DNA of 64,000 nt from Blastococcus carthaginiensis (GCF_030731085.1 NZ_JASNFN010000013.1:62001-126000); one strand, 5' to 3'; shown: positions 50,644 to 59,535, counted from the first letter of the stretch. Numbers and translations: made by a program. Notes: generated from the letters alone by a model not told the origin.

Positions 50644-51128
50644 CAGATGACCGTGACCTGGACCTCCATGCCCAGGGCGCGATGGTTGGCCACGGAGCAG
50701 TAGAACACGTACTCACCGGGTTCGAGGTCGACGGTCAGCGTGGCCGTCTCACCGGAGTTGATGACATCGGTGGAGGCGATGTCCTCGCCGTCCTGCTCGA
50801 CGACGATGTTGTGGCTGGCCTCGCCCTCGTTGACCAGCTCGATGGTGAGTTCCCCGGCGCTGAACTCGGTGGTCGGCAGTTCGTAGTCGAAGTCGACCGC
50901 GGCGATCGTGACCTCCTGTGCGCCGGCCTCGTCGGTCTCGGTCTCCGTGGTCTCGGTCTCCGTGGTCTCGGCCGATGTCGGCGGCGCATCCTCCTCCACC
51001 GTGGGGGTGGTGCCGCCGGTCGCGGTGCCGGCGTCATCGTCCGAGCCGCCGCAGGCGCTCAACGTCAGCGCGGCGGCGCAGGCGAGTGCGGCCGCGGCCC
51101 GGCGGTGCTGAGTTCTGCTGTTGGTCAC
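50643..51128 (-). CDS. cupredoxin-domain lipoprotein (copy 2)
   Basis: 161 residues. Lipobox TLSAC (Cys near 26), then a Thr/Glu-rich linker with the short repeat TETETTETET. The copper domain carries ligands His in ASHNI and Cys-His-Met in YCSVANHRALGM. It is similar throughout to the copy at 37917, mainly in the copper domain; the linkers differ. GTG 51128 follows GAGGAGATTCGC, better than upstream alternatives. Confidence 0.9.
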   Translation of the reverse strand: MTNSRTQHRRAAAALACAAALTLSACGGSDDDAGTATGGTTPTVEEDAPPTSAETTETETTETETDEAGAQEVTIAAVDFDYELPTTEFSAGELTIELVNEGEASHNIVVEQDGEDIASTDVINSGETATLTVDLEPGEYVFYCSVANHRALGMEVQVTVI

Positions 51129-51298
51129 GCGAATCTCCTCGGTCGTCATGTGCCTCGCGACCTGCATGCGCGCCGCGATACGTGGCTGTGCCCGAGGTTC
51201 GGCCGTGCCCCGCCGGACGGTTCGCAACCGTCTGTGACGAGAACGTCATGCGGGCCGAGCGCGACGACGGTTTCGACCAGCCCGGCGTCAGGGTCGGG

Positions 51299-52888
51299 TC
51301 AGCCGCCCCGGCGGGACCGACCCGAGAACGACGCGGCCGAGTGCGTGCCGGCCCGGGCGGCGAGCTCGGCGCGCGTGCGGGCCGGGCCGCTGGGCCGGCC
51401 GGAGCCGGAGCCACCGCTGCGTCCGGACGAGCCGGCGGGCTTGGCCGAGGCCGAGCCGGCACCCGAGCCACCGCGACGGCGGCGTCCACCACCGGAGCCC
51501 TGCGCCTGCGGCTCGGGCGCGGGCGCGGGCTCCACGTAGGGGGCCGCCGGACCGGCGAGCTCCGCGATCTCCGCGGAGCCCGGACGCACCTGGCTGACGA
51601 CCGGGTTGATCCCGGCCTGACGAGTCAGGGTGCGCACCTCGCCGACCATGTCGGGCGTGGTGACGGTGACGACGATGCCGCCGGCACCGGCGCGGGCGGT
51701 GCGGCCCGAGCGGTGCAGGTAGGCCTTGTGCTCGGTCGGCGGGTCGACGTGCACGACCAGCGCGACGTCGTCGACGTGGATGCCGCGGGCGGCGATGTCG
51801 GTCGCGCACAGCACCCGGGTCGAGCCGTTGCTGAACGCCTCGAGGTTGCGCTCGCGGGCGTTCTGACTCAGGTTGCCGTGCAGGTCCACCGCGGGGATGC
51901 CCTGGGCGGTGAGCTGCTTGGCGAGCTTCTTCGCCTGGTGCTTGGTGCGGGTGAACAGCACGCTGCGGCCCAGGCCGGAAGCGAGCTGCCGCACGACCTC
52001 GCCCTTGTCGGCGCTGGGCACGTGGAAGACGTGGTGGGTCATGGTGCTGACCGGCGCCACGGCCGGGTCGACCGAGTGGGTGGTCGGGTTGCTCAGGTAG
52101 CGCTTGACCAGCACGTCGACGCCGTTGTCGAGGGTGGCCGAGAACAGCATCCGCTGCCCGACCTTCGGCGTCCGGTCCATGATCCGCTTGACGCCGGGCA
52201 GGAAGCCCAGGTCGGCCATGTGGTCGGCCTCGTCGAGGATCGTCACCTCGATGGCGCCGAGGTCGCAGTGCCCCTGGCCGATGAGGTCCTCGAGCCGTCC
52301 GGGGCAGGCGATGACGATGTCGACGCCGCGGGAGAGCGCCTGCACCTGCGGGTTCTGGCCGACGCCACCGAAGATGGTGGTGGCGTTCATGCCGAGAGCG
52401 CGCGCCAGCGGGTCGACGACGGCGAACACCTGGTTGGCCAGCTCGCGGGTCGGCACCAGCACCAGGGCGCGGGGCCGCTTGGCCTGCCGGCGGGTGCCGG
52501 AGGTGGCGAGCCGCGCCACCAGCGGGATGGAGAAGGCCAGGGTCTTGCCCGACCCGGTGCGCCCGCGGCCGAGGACGTCGCGGCCCCCGAGGCTGTCGGG
52601 CAGCGTGGCGACCTGGATGGGGAACGGTGCGGTGATTCCGCTGCCGGTGAGCACCTCGACGAGCGGCGCGGGGACGCCGAGCCCCTCGAAGGTGCTGTCG
52701 GTGGGGAGGACGGTGGCGTCGGCCCCGACGGGGACGACGGGCGGCGCCGGGACGGCGGCGGGGGTCTGCGCGGTGATCTGCTGCTCGCCGGCGGGGCGGG
52801 TGCCCGCACCGCGGCCGCGGCCGCCCCGGCGACGGCGCGGTCGCCCGTCGGCGGCGGGGGTGGACGGGGTGGTGTTCTGCGAAGTCAT
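51299..52888 (-). CDS. DEAD-box RNA helicase
   Basis: A 529-residue ATP-dependent RNA helicase. An Arg/Gly-rich N-terminus (RPRRRRGGRGRG) precedes the Q-motif region (PFPIQVATLPDSL), Walker A GRTGSGKT, VPTRELANQVF, DEAD box LDEADHM, FSATLDN, ARGIHVDDVALVVH and HRSGRTARAG. The C-terminal tail is again Gly/Ser/Arg-rich, suited to RNA binding. ATG 52888 follows GAGGAACCG. The 240 bases upstream (52889-53129) hold no gene and may be a long 5' leader, as often seen for cold-responsive helicases. Confidence 0.93.
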   Translation of the reverse strand: MTSQNTTPSTPAADGRPRRRRGGRGRGAGTRPAGEQQITAQTPAAVPAPPVVPVGADATVLPTDSTFEGLGVPAPLVEVLTGSGITAPFPIQVATLPDSLGGRDVLGRGRTGSGKTLAFSIPLVARLATSGTRRQAKRPRALVLVPTRELANQVFAVVDPLARALGMNATTIFGGVGQNPQVQALSRGVDIVIACPGRLEDLIGQGHCDLGAIEVTILDEADHMADLGFLPGVKRIMDRTPKVGQRMLFSATLDNGVDVLVKRYLSNPTTHSVDPAVAPVSTMTHHVFHVPSADKGEVVRQLASGLGRSVLFTRTKHQAKKLAKQLTAQGIPAVDLHGNLSQNARERNLEAFSNGSTRVLCATDIAARGIHVDDVALVVHVDPPTEHKAYLHRSGRTARAGAGGIVVTVTTPDMVGEVRTLTRQAGINPVVSQVRPGSAEIAELAGPAAPYVEPAPAPEPQAQGSGGGRRRRGGSGAGSASAKPAGSSGRSGGSGSGRPSGPARTRAELAARAGTHSAASFSGRSRRGG

Positions 52889-53129
52889 CGGTTCCTCGAC
52901 GCTCGAGTGGCCGCACGAGCACCTCGGCACGGACGAGCGCGGCGCTCCCTGCACGCAGGCAGGGCGGGCTCACATCGTCGGCGAGACGTCGGTCAGCCTG
53001 GCGCACCTCGGTGGCGCAGCCTGGGCCCGACGTCGATTCCTGCCGCTCCGGATGAGCGAGGGCGGCGCCGGTACACCCCACTCAACCAGACCCGGCGCCC
53101 GCGTGGTCCCACCCGGGGGGAGTGACAGG

Positions 53130-53735
53130 TCACATCGGGTGAGGTGCCGGTCCGCGATAGATCCTGCGCCGGGCGACCCGGCCGGCCACCTCGCTGCCGT
53201 GGTCCCGGCGGATCACGTGGATGAGGAGGTCGATCCCGACGGCGTTGCCTGCGGAGGTGAGGACGTCGCCGTCGTCGACGAAGAGCACGTCCGGGTCGAG
53301 GTGCACCTGGGGGAAGAGCCGGGCGAAGGCCGGGGCGTGCACCCAGTGGGTGGTCGCCCGCCGCTCCTCGAGCAGCCCGGCGGCGGCGAGCACGAAGGCC
53401 CCGGTGCAGATGGAGACCAGGCGCGAGCGCCCGGCCGCCCGGCGGAGGAGCCGGGCCAGCTCGTCCGGCACGGTGCCCTCGCCCATGGCCGAGGTGCCGT
53501 AGACGGGACGACCACGGTGTGCGCCGTCTCCAGGATCGAGGCGTCGTGCTCGGGGAGCAGCGAGTAGCCGGCCGAGGTGCGCACCGGTCCGCCGTCGAGG
53601 CTGGCCACCCGCACCCGGTAGAGCCTGTTGCCGCCCGGTCCACGGCACTGCCGAAGAACTGGTGGGGGAGGCCGACCTCGTAGGCCATGGTCTTGGGCAT
53701 CGCCAGGACGGCGACCTCGTGGCGCGGCGGGCGAC
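53130..53735 (-). pseudogene. GlxA-family regulator, frameshifted and truncated
   Basis: Three consecutive reverse frames give one DJ-1/PfpI-type regulator domain: MPKTMAYEVGLPHQFFGSAVD, then GNRLYRVRVASLDGG to AHTVVVP, then VYGTSAMGEGTVPDELARL to GRVARRRIYRG. Each switch fits a loss of one base. The final frame stops at 53130 before the AraC-type HTH that should follow VARR, so the DNA-binding domain is missing. Not a functional regulator. Confidence 0.85.
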
Positions 53736-53794
53736 CGCGCTGCCGACCGATCGCGGGGAGGCCGCGACCGCGCAGGCCCACGGCTGACGGAGGG

Positions 53795-53870
53795 CTCCTC
53801 CCTCACCGCGCTGCGTCCTCCCTCAGCGCAGACCGTGAGGGAGGACGCGCCACGATCAGGTTCCCTGATC
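53795..53870 (+). repeat. covarying hairpin-palindrome element, copy C
   Basis: Direct copies CTCCTCCCTCA (53795-53805) and, 20 bases on, GCGTCCTCCCTCA (53813-53825). After a 10-base loop comes TGAGGGAGGACGC (53836-53848), then GATCAGG-TTC-CCTGATC (53854-53870). Spacing equals copy A exactly; the stem reads TCCTCCCTCA where copy A reads TCCTGGCTCA. Lies between the GlxA pseudogene and the GMC oxidoreductase 3' end. Confidence 0.75.
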
Positions 53871-53886
53871 CCAGCGCAGACGGTCG

Positions 53887-55497
53887 TCAGCCGGCGGTCA
53901 GCTGCGCGGCCGGTGCACGGCCCAGGACCAGGTCGGCCGCCCGCTCGGCGATCATGATCGTCGGGGCGTTGGTGTTGCCGCGCACCAGCGTCGGCATCAC
54001 CGAGGCGTCGACCACCCGCAGGCCCTCGATGCCGTGCACCCGCAGCTGCGGGTCGACGACGGCCTGCTCGTCGGTGCCCATCCGGCAGGAGGAGACCGGG
54101 TGATACAGCGACTCGAGGGTGTCGCGCACCGCCTGCCGCAGGGCCTCGCGGCCGTGCACGCCGCGCCCCGGCGACCACTCCTCGGCGAGCACCGGGGCGA
54201 GCGGGCCGGTCGCGGCGATCTCCCGGGCCTGCTCCACCCCGGAGACCAGCGCGTCGAGGTCCCGCTCGTCGCTGAGGTAGCCGGCGTCGATGGCGGGCGC
54301 CCACGTCGGGTCGGCCGAGCGCAGCCGCACCGAGCCCCGCGACTGCACGTGCACCAGCACGACGGCCGAGGTGAACGCCTCGGCGTCGGGGTCGATCTCC
54401 GCCTGCTTCCAGAACTTCACCGGCAGGAAGTGCATCTGCAGGTCCGGCTCGGCCAGGTCGGGGTTCGAGCGGGTGAACAGGCCGGCCTCGGCGAGGTTGG
54501 AGGTCAGCGGGCCGCGACCGGTCACCTTCCACCGCGCCAGGTTGAGCGGCGTCTCGGCCAGCCGCAGCGACTTCCCGGAGCGCACGTTCCAGATCACCGG
54601 CACGAGCGGGTGGTCCTGCAGGCCGGCGCCCACCCCCGGGAGGTCGTGCACGACGTCGACGCCGACCTCGCGCAGGTGGTCGGCCGGGCCGATCCCCGAG
54701 AGCATGAGCAGCTGCGGGGAGTTCACCGCACCGCCGGAGAGCACCACCTCGCGGGTGGCGCGCACCGTGCGCAGCTCCCCACCGCAGCGGTACTCGACGC
54801 CGGTGGCGCGGCCGTTCTCGACCAGCACCCGGGTGGTCAGCGCCCCGGTCCGCACGGTGAGGTCGGGCCGGCCCGCGGCGGGGTGCAGGTAGGCGTCGGC
54901 GGCCGACCAGCGGCGGCCGCGCTTCTGGGTCACCTGGTACGGGCCGGCGCCCTCCTGCGCGGCGCCGTTGAAGTCGGGGTTGCGCGGGTGGCCGGCGGCC
55001 ACCGCCGACTCGATCACCGCCGTCGTCCACGGGTGGGGCGAGCGCAGGTCCTCCACGCGCAGCGGGCCGCCGACCCCGTGCCACGCGTCGGCGCCGCGGG
55101 CGTTGTCCTCCATGCGCTTGAACAGCGGCAGCACCTGCTCGTAGGACCAGGCCGGGTCACCGGTCAGCTGCGCCCACTCGTCGTAGTCGGCGCGTGCCCC
55201 GCGGACGTAGATCATCGCGTTGATCGACGAGGACCCGCCGAGCAGCTTCCCCCGCGGCCAGAACAGCTTCCGGCCGCCGAGGCCCGGCTGCGCGTCGGTC
55301 GTGTAGTTCCAGTCGTGCCGGGTGCGCCACACCTTGTAGAGCCCCGCGGGGATCTTGACCTCGAGCACCGAGTCGGGGCCACCGGCCTCCAGCACGAGCA
55401 CCCGCACGGTCGGGTCCTCGGTGAGGCGCCCGGCCAGCGCGCTGCCGGCCGAGCCGGCTCCGACGACGACGATGTCGTACTCCTCGTGCGCGCCCAT
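53887..55497 (-). CDS. GMC-family oxidoreductase (choline-dehydrogenase-like)
   Basis: A 536-residue FAD enzyme. FAD motif IVVVGAGSAGSALAGRL, GMC signature 1 around GGSSSINAMIYVRG, signature 2 SGGAVNSPQLLMLSGIGP, the active-site His in YHPVSSCRMG and a closing NAPTIMIAERAADL. It oxidises an alcohol to an aldehyde. The aldehyde dehydrogenase gene directly upstream, sharing one base (TGATG), would take the aldehyde to the acid. Choline or a larger alcohol is possible; no transporter or BetI-type regulator is nearby. Confidence 0.92.
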   Translation of the reverse strand: MGAHEEYDIVVVGAGSAGSALAGRLTEDPTVRVLVLEAGGPDSVLEVKIPAGLYKVWRTRHDWNYTTDAQPGLGGRKLFWPRGKLLGGSSSINAMIYVRGARADYDEWAQLTGDPAWSYEQVLPLFKRMEDNARGADAWHGVGGPLRVEDLRSPHPWTTAVIESAVAAGHPRNPDFNGAAQEGAGPYQVTQKRGRRWSAADAYLHPAAGRPDLTVRTGALTTRVLVENGRATGVEYRCGGELRTVRATREVVLSGGAVNSPQLLMLSGIGPADHLREVGVDVVHDLPGVGAGLQDHPLVPVIWNVRSGKSLRLAETPLNLARWKVTGRGPLTSNLAEAGLFTRSNPDLAEPDLQMHFLPVKFWKQAEIDPDAEAFTSAVVLVHVQSRGSVRLRSADPTWAPAIDAGYLSDERDLDALVSGVEQAREIAATGPLAPVLAEEWSPGRGVHGREALRQAVRDTLESLYHPVSSCRMGTDEQAVVDPQLRVHGIEGLRVVDASVMPTLVRGNTNAPTIMIAERAADLVLGRAPAAQLTAG

Positions 55498-57050
55498 CAG
55501 CGGTGCCGCCCGTGGACCATGCCCATGACCCGGGCCAGCGCATCGGCGGCGTTGGCCGGACGGCCGAAGCTCATAAGGTTCACCGGCAGCGGCACGCGCT
55601 GGCGGGTGATGGCCTTGGCGCGGGTGAACTCCTTGAGCCCGTCCTCGCCGTGGATGCGGCCGAAGCCGGAGTCGCCCACGCCGCCGAAGGGCAGCGCGGG
55701 TACCGAAGCGAAGGTCAGCACCGAGTTGATCGACGTCATGCCGCTGTGCATCCGGCGGGCGAGGTCCATCGCCTTGTCCTTGGACGCCGAGAAGACCGCA
55801 CCGGCCAGGCCGTAGCTCGTGGCGTTGGCCCGCTGCAGCGCCTCCTCGGCGTCGCGCACCCTCGTGATGGTGAGCGTGGGGCCGAAGGTCTCCTCCTGCA
55901 CCGCCGCCGAGGTCTCGGGGACGTCGAGCAGCACGGTGGGCGCGACGTACCCCTCGGCGGGGAAGGCGTCGGCGTCGGTGCCGCCGGTGACCACCCGGGC
56001 GCCCGCGGCCTCGGCGTCGGCGACGTGCCGGCGGACCACCTCGATCTGCGAGGACATGGTCATCGGGCCGTAGGTCGCCTCGCCGTCGGCACCGGGCCGC
56101 AGGCTGCGCACCTGGGTGGTGACGGCGTCGACGAAGCGGTCGTAGACCGCCTCGGTGGCGTACACCCGCTCGATCCCGATGCAGGTCTGGCCGCCGTTGC
56201 TCATCGCGCCCCAGACGGCGGCGTCGGCGGCGGCGGCCACGTCGGCGTCGTCGTCGACGATCATCGCGTCCTTGCCGCCGAGCTCCATCAGCACCGGGGT
56301 GAGGGTCTCGGCGCAGGCGGCCATGACCTTCTTCCCGGTGGCGGCCGACCCGGTGAACGCCAGCTTGTCGACCGGTACGCGGCACAACGCCGCACCGGTG
56401 GCGCCGTAGCCGGTGACGACCTGGAAGGCGTCCGCGCTGTCGGGGACGGCGGCCCGCCACGCGGCGGCCAGCCACGCGCCGACGGCGGGGGTGTGCTCGG
56501 AGGGCTTGAAGACGACGGCGTTGCCGGCGGCCAGCGCGTAGGCGATCGAGCCCATCGGCGTGAACACCGGGTAGTTCCACGGGCCGATGACGCCGACGAC
56601 GCCCAGCGGCTGGTACTCCAGGTAGGCGGCGTGGTTGGCCGCCAGCAGGCCGGGGGAGACCCGGCGCGGCCCGAGGGTCTTGCGCGCGTGGCCGGCGGCC
56701 CAGGCGAGGTGGTCGACGGCCAGGGTGATCTCGAGGATCGCGTCGGCGTGCGGCTTGCCGTTCTCGCGGTGCACCAGGTCGGCGAGCTCGTGCATGCGCC
56801 GGGCCAGGTAGCCGCGGTAGGCCGAGAGCCGCTGCTTGCGGCCGTCGAAGCCCAGCGCCGCCCAGCGCTCCGCGGCGGCACGGGCGCGGGTGACGGTCTC
56901 GCCGACCGCGGCCTCGTCGTGCACGGGGAAGACGCCGACGACGGCGCCGCTGGCCGGCGCGGTCGACTCGAAGGTCTCGGTGGTGGCGTGCCGGTCGACC
57001 GTTCCCGCGGCGGCGCCGGTGACCGTGTCCAACTGCTCGGCGAGCGACAT
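55497..57050 (-). CDS. aldehyde dehydrogenase
   Basis: A 517-residue NAD(P)-dependent ALDH. IGPWNYPVFTPMG, LAFTGSAATGKKVM, catalytic Glu in MELGGKDAMIV, catalytic Cys in GQTCIGIERVYA, EETFGPTLTI and a C-terminal FGGVGDSGFGRIHG. ATG 57050 is preferred to GTG 57059, with a TAACGT-like box just upstream suggesting a leaderless start. First gene of the ALDH-GMC operon. Confidence 0.92.
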   Translation of the reverse strand: MSLAEQLDTVTGAAAGTVDRHATTETFESTAPASGAVVGVFPVHDEAAVGETVTRARAAAERWAALGFDGRKQRLSAYRGYLARRMHELADLVHRENGKPHADAILEITLAVDHLAWAAGHARKTLGPRRVSPGLLAANHAAYLEYQPLGVVGVIGPWNYPVFTPMGSIAYALAAGNAVVFKPSEHTPAVGAWLAAAWRAAVPDSADAFQVVTGYGATGAALCRVPVDKLAFTGSAATGKKVMAACAETLTPVLMELGGKDAMIVDDDADVAAAADAAVWGAMSNGGQTCIGIERVYATEAVYDRFVDAVTTQVRSLRPGADGEATYGPMTMSSQIEVVRRHVADAEAAGARVVTGGTDADAFPAEGYVAPTVLLDVPETSAAVQEETFGPTLTITRVRDAEEALQRANATSYGLAGAVFSASKDKAMDLARRMHSGMTSINSVLTFASVPALPFGGVGDSGFGRIHGEDGLKEFTRAKAITRQRVPLPVNLMSFGRPANAADALARVMGMVHGRHR

Positions 57051-57116
57051 GTGGCGCACGTTACCCGCGGGTCACAGACACCGGGGCGGGGGTTCGCCCG
57101 GTCGGGGTCGGCGCGC

Positions 57117-57548
57117 TCAGGCGCCGCCGTCGACCACGGCCCAGGCGGTCTTGGCGGCGGCTTCGGGGAACCAGCCGTGCGCCGCCGACAGGTCGGCCAC
57201 CAGGTACAGCCCGAAGCCGCCGAGCCCGGGGTCGCGGCCCTGGGCCGGCGCGGGCGGGACGTCGACGGCGGAGTCGCGGACCGCGATCAGCCACCGGTCG
57301 CCGTCGCGGCCGAGGACCGCCGCGACCGGGGCCCCGCCGTGGCGCAGCGCGTTGGAGGTGAGCTCGTCGGCGATCAGCACCAGCCGCTCCGACCAGTGGT
57401 CGCGCTCGGGGTGGGCGACGGTGCGGCTGCCGGTCGTGGACAGCCGGAGCCGGGCGCGCAGCGCGGCCAGCTCGCCCAGGGAGGACAGCTCCTGGCACCA
57501 CACCTCGGGGAACGGTCGCGGTGGTCGCGCGGCCTGCCAGAGCCCCAC
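57117..57548 (-). CDS. RsbW-like anti-sigma serine kinase (HATPase)
   Basis: A 143-residue GHKL ATPase without phosphoacceptor domain. The N-box is LIADELTSNALRHGGAP, followed by VRDSAVDVPPAP and the G-boxes GLGGFGLYLVADLSAAHGW. Such proteins bind sigma factors or phosphorylate STAS antagonists. GTG 57548. No sigma factor is adjacent; the STAS protein at 59010 is a possible but unproven partner. Confidence 0.85.
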   Translation of the reverse strand: MGLWQAARPPRPFPEVWCQELSSLGELAALRARLRLSTTGSRTVAHPERDHWSERLVLIADELTSNALRHGGAPVAAVLGRDGDRWLIAVRDSAVDVPPAPAQGRDPGLGGFGLYLVADLSAAHGWFPEAAAKTAWAVVDGGA

Positions 57549-57885
57549 CGGTCACCGCCTCTCCCCGCCGGCTCTGCTCACCGGTCGTGGCGCCCCCCTG
57601 CCCGTTCCGGTGCGGCGCGAATCCTCACCTCACCCCGAAGAGGGGGCCGGAGCTGGACGGCCGGGCCCGGCGTCCGGGCGCATCGTCACCACCCGCCCGT
57701 GCGCCCGCCGGGAACGGTGGGGGGCCGCCGTCCGGCGGCACGTCCGTGCCCCGCGGGCGGGCACGGCACAGGCGCCCGGGGAGCTCCCGCTCTGCCCGGC
57801 CGGCGTGGGCAGAGCGCGAGCTCCCGGGACAGGGACCGCTGCCCGCCGGCCGGGCGGGCGTCCGGAGCGGGAACGGGACCGGAGG
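57549..57885. other. intergenic region, no gene seen
   Basis: About 340 bases of very GC-rich sequence between the RsbW-like gene and the gene at 57886, both leftward. It contains one strong hairpin (57775-57828) that probably ends transcription of the 57886 gene, and presumably the promoter of the RsbW-like gene. I found no credible reading frame. Confidence 0.5.
57775..57828 (-). terminator. hairpin downstream of the 57886 gene
   Basis: Arms of about 22 bases (57775-57797 and 57807-57828), built around GAGCTC-N-CGCTCTGCCC and its complement. They pair with one bulge and one mismatch across a 9-base loop. Position after the stop at 57886 suits an intrinsic terminator without U-tract, as usual at this GC content. 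Confidence 0.55.
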
Positions 57886-58257
57886 TCAGCTGCCCCAGCG
57901 CGGGATGGCGGCCGCGCCGGGCGCATGGCCGTGCGTGGACGGTCGGCCGCCGTTGCGCCGGGTGCTCGCCCCGGCGGCTCCCGGCGCCGGGGACACCGAC
58001 TGCCAGCAGCGGAACAGCGACAGCCACCGCTCGGCGGTCAGCTCCGCCGGCCGGGTGGTGGGCGGGAGGCCCTCCTGCCGCAGCCAGCGGACGCCGGCCG
58101 TCCCCGGCAGCTGGGCTCTCAGGAGCGCGCCCAGCGGGGCCGACGGCGAGGCGAGGACGGCGTGGGCGAGCCGGTCGAACGCGGCGGTCTCGCTCTCGGG
58201 GAGCGCGGTGCGGGCGTCGGCGGCCGGGCCGACCGGTTCAGGGGTGCTTCGTGACAC
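57886..58257 (-). CDS. hypothetical protein, 123 residues
   Basis: Starts at GTG 58257 after GGAGG. The middle (ESETAAFDRLAHAVLASPSAPLG, then ELTAERWLSLFRCWQSVSP) looks like helical protein sequence; the last 30 residues are low complexity. No family is recognised. Upstream lies a 10-codon leader-like ORF with its own promoter-like box. Real coding is likely but not certain. Confidence 0.5.
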   Translation of the reverse strand: MSRSTPEPVGPAADARTALPESETAAFDRLAHAVLASPSAPLGALLRAQLPGTAGVRWLRQEGLPPTTRPAELTAERWLSLFRCWQSVSPAPGAAGASTRRNGGRPSTHGHAPGAAAIPRWGS

Positions 58258-58392
58258 GGGGTGCCTCCGGGGAGGTGCGGTGGGGGGCGCCCCGCGGGCA
58301 CGGCAGGGACCGGGCGGGGGCGCAGGGGAGCGGGCGCCCGGGAGGACCGGGCGCGGACGGCGGGCGGGGGAACCGGCCCGCGGCGCGTCAGC

Positions 58393-58439
58393 TCAGGGGG
58401 TGCGCAGTCGCACGGAGTACCGCATGGGGAGGGACGCTA
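58393..58439 (-). promoter_or_regulatory. promoter with 10-residue leader-like ORF
   Basis: On the reverse strand a TAGCGT box (58439-58434), with GTCGAC 18 bases before it, is followed eight bases later by ATG and the ORF MRYSVRLRTP then TGA (58425-58393). It lies 136 bases before the hypothetical gene at 58257. The layout resembles a leaderless upstream ORF or attenuator peptide. Confidence 0.35.
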
Positions 58440-58467
58440 GGCCGTGCCCGCCCCGGCGTCGACCGGA

Positions 58468-58791
58468 TTAACGAGAGGTGTCCCGCGCCGCCTTGCGCGC
58501 CTGGTGGGCCTCCCAGCGGGCGCGGTCGCGCGCCCGGGCGTCGGCGTTGCGCTCCCACTTCTCCTTGCGGCGGCGGGCGCGGGCCAGCTCCCGCTCCTCG
58601 AAGGTCGCGTGCGACTCCCAGCCCTGCGCGGCTGCGGCCAGGGCGAGCAGGGTGAGCGCCGCGATGGCGACCGCAGCGGCGAGGATCGGGTCGAGCACGG
58701 TGAACGCGCCCACCGCGACGGCCAGCGCGACGAGGCCGCCCACGACCAGCAGCGGGGACGGGCGGCGGGACGAGGGGCGGGGCTCGGTCAC
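58468..58791 (-). CDS. small membrane protein, 107 residues
   Basis: Two adjacent membrane helices (PLLVVGGLVALAVAVGAFTVL and ILAAAVAIAALTLLALAAAA) are followed by a strongly basic, helical cytoplasmic tail (RELARARRRKEKWERNADAR). Starts at GTG 58791, ends with TAA. No known family; similar small proteins occur widely in high-GC actinobacteria. Confidence 0.65.
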   Translation of the reverse strand: MTEPRPSSRRPSPLLVVGGLVALAVAVGAFTVLDPILAAAVAIAALTLLALAAAAQGWESHATFEERELARARRRKEKWERNADARARDRARWEAHQARKAARDTSR

Positions 58792-59009
58792 GAGGCCAGT
58801 ATCCGTCGCCGGGCGGGGCCGGTGACGGAGCGTCCCTGCAGTCGGCGGTGCCGGGTAGGCCACGTGCGGCGGCGACCCTTGCGCCCCGCCCCGGCGATGC
58901 CTACGGTCGGCAGCGCGGTTCAAGCAGCAGCCGCGAACCCAGTGCTGGTCGTCGTGTCGTTCGCGTCCGCAGGCTCACTGGTCCGGTTCTGGCCCCGAGA
59001 GGCAAACCC

Positions 59010-59414
59010 GTGACCGCTTCCTCGCTCGACCGTTCGCTCGCCGGATCCGTCCAGTCGCCGGCCGGGCTGGACCTCCCGCCCGTCGCGCCCCTCGCCCTGG
59101 AGGTGGCCGGTACCGCTGCCCTGCCGCGCCTCACCGTCGCCGGCGAGGTCGACTGCACCTCCGCCCCGCAGGTCGCCGCCGTCCTCGACGAGCTGGTCGC
59201 GGCCGCGCCGCAGGAGGTCCTCGTCGACCTGACCGCCGTCACGTTCCTCGACTCTGCCGGTCTGTGCACCCTGGCCGCCGGGCACCGCAAGGCGCTGGCC
59301 GGCGGTGGGCGGCTGCGGGTCCTGGCCGCCACCCGTGCGGTCATCAGGCCGCTGCAGATCACCGGGCTCTGGGACCTCCTCGGCGGCGAACGGGTCGGCG
59401 GCGCCGCTACCTGA
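59010..59414 (+). CDS. STAS-domain anti-sigma factor antagonist
   Basis: A 134-residue SpoIIAA/RsbV-type protein. STAS core RLTVAGEVDCTSAPQVAAVLDEL, then VDLTAVTFLDSAGLCTLAAGHR with the phosphorylatable Ser in the DSAG turn. The first 30 residues are a flexible extension. GTG 59010 after GAGAGG. When unphosphorylated it would bind an anti-sigma kinase and free the sigma factor. Confidence 0.88.
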   Translation: MTASSLDRSLAGSVQSPAGLDLPPVAPLALEVAGTAALPRLTVAGEVDCTSAPQVAAVLDELVAAAPQEVLVDLTAVTFLDSAGLCTLAAGHRKALAGGGRLRVLAATRAVIRPLQITGLWDLLGGERVGGAAT

Positions 59415-59535
59415 TCGCCGCCCGGACCCCTTTCCGGGGGCCGGGGGGGCGCGGCGACCGCCCGCGGGGCAGACTCGGGGCGCGACGCCCGGAGCCGGAC
59501 CGGGTGCCGGGAGCGGACGAACGAGGAGGACCACC

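Noticed and set aside
50951..50980. Short repeat coding TETETTETET in the second cupredoxin
   Set aside because: It is a low-complexity linker inside a real gene, not a CRISPR or mobile repeat.
53887..56580. Apparent ALDH-GMC fusion of 897 codons
   Set aside because: The ALDH motifs are in another frame; the GMC enzyme starts at ATG 55497 with one-base overlap.
55503..58655. Open frame of 1050 codons on the + strand
   Set aside because: It is antisense to the ALDH and RsbW-like genes, is rich in Arg/Gly/Val/His without any domain, and arises from G/C-biased third positions of the real genes.
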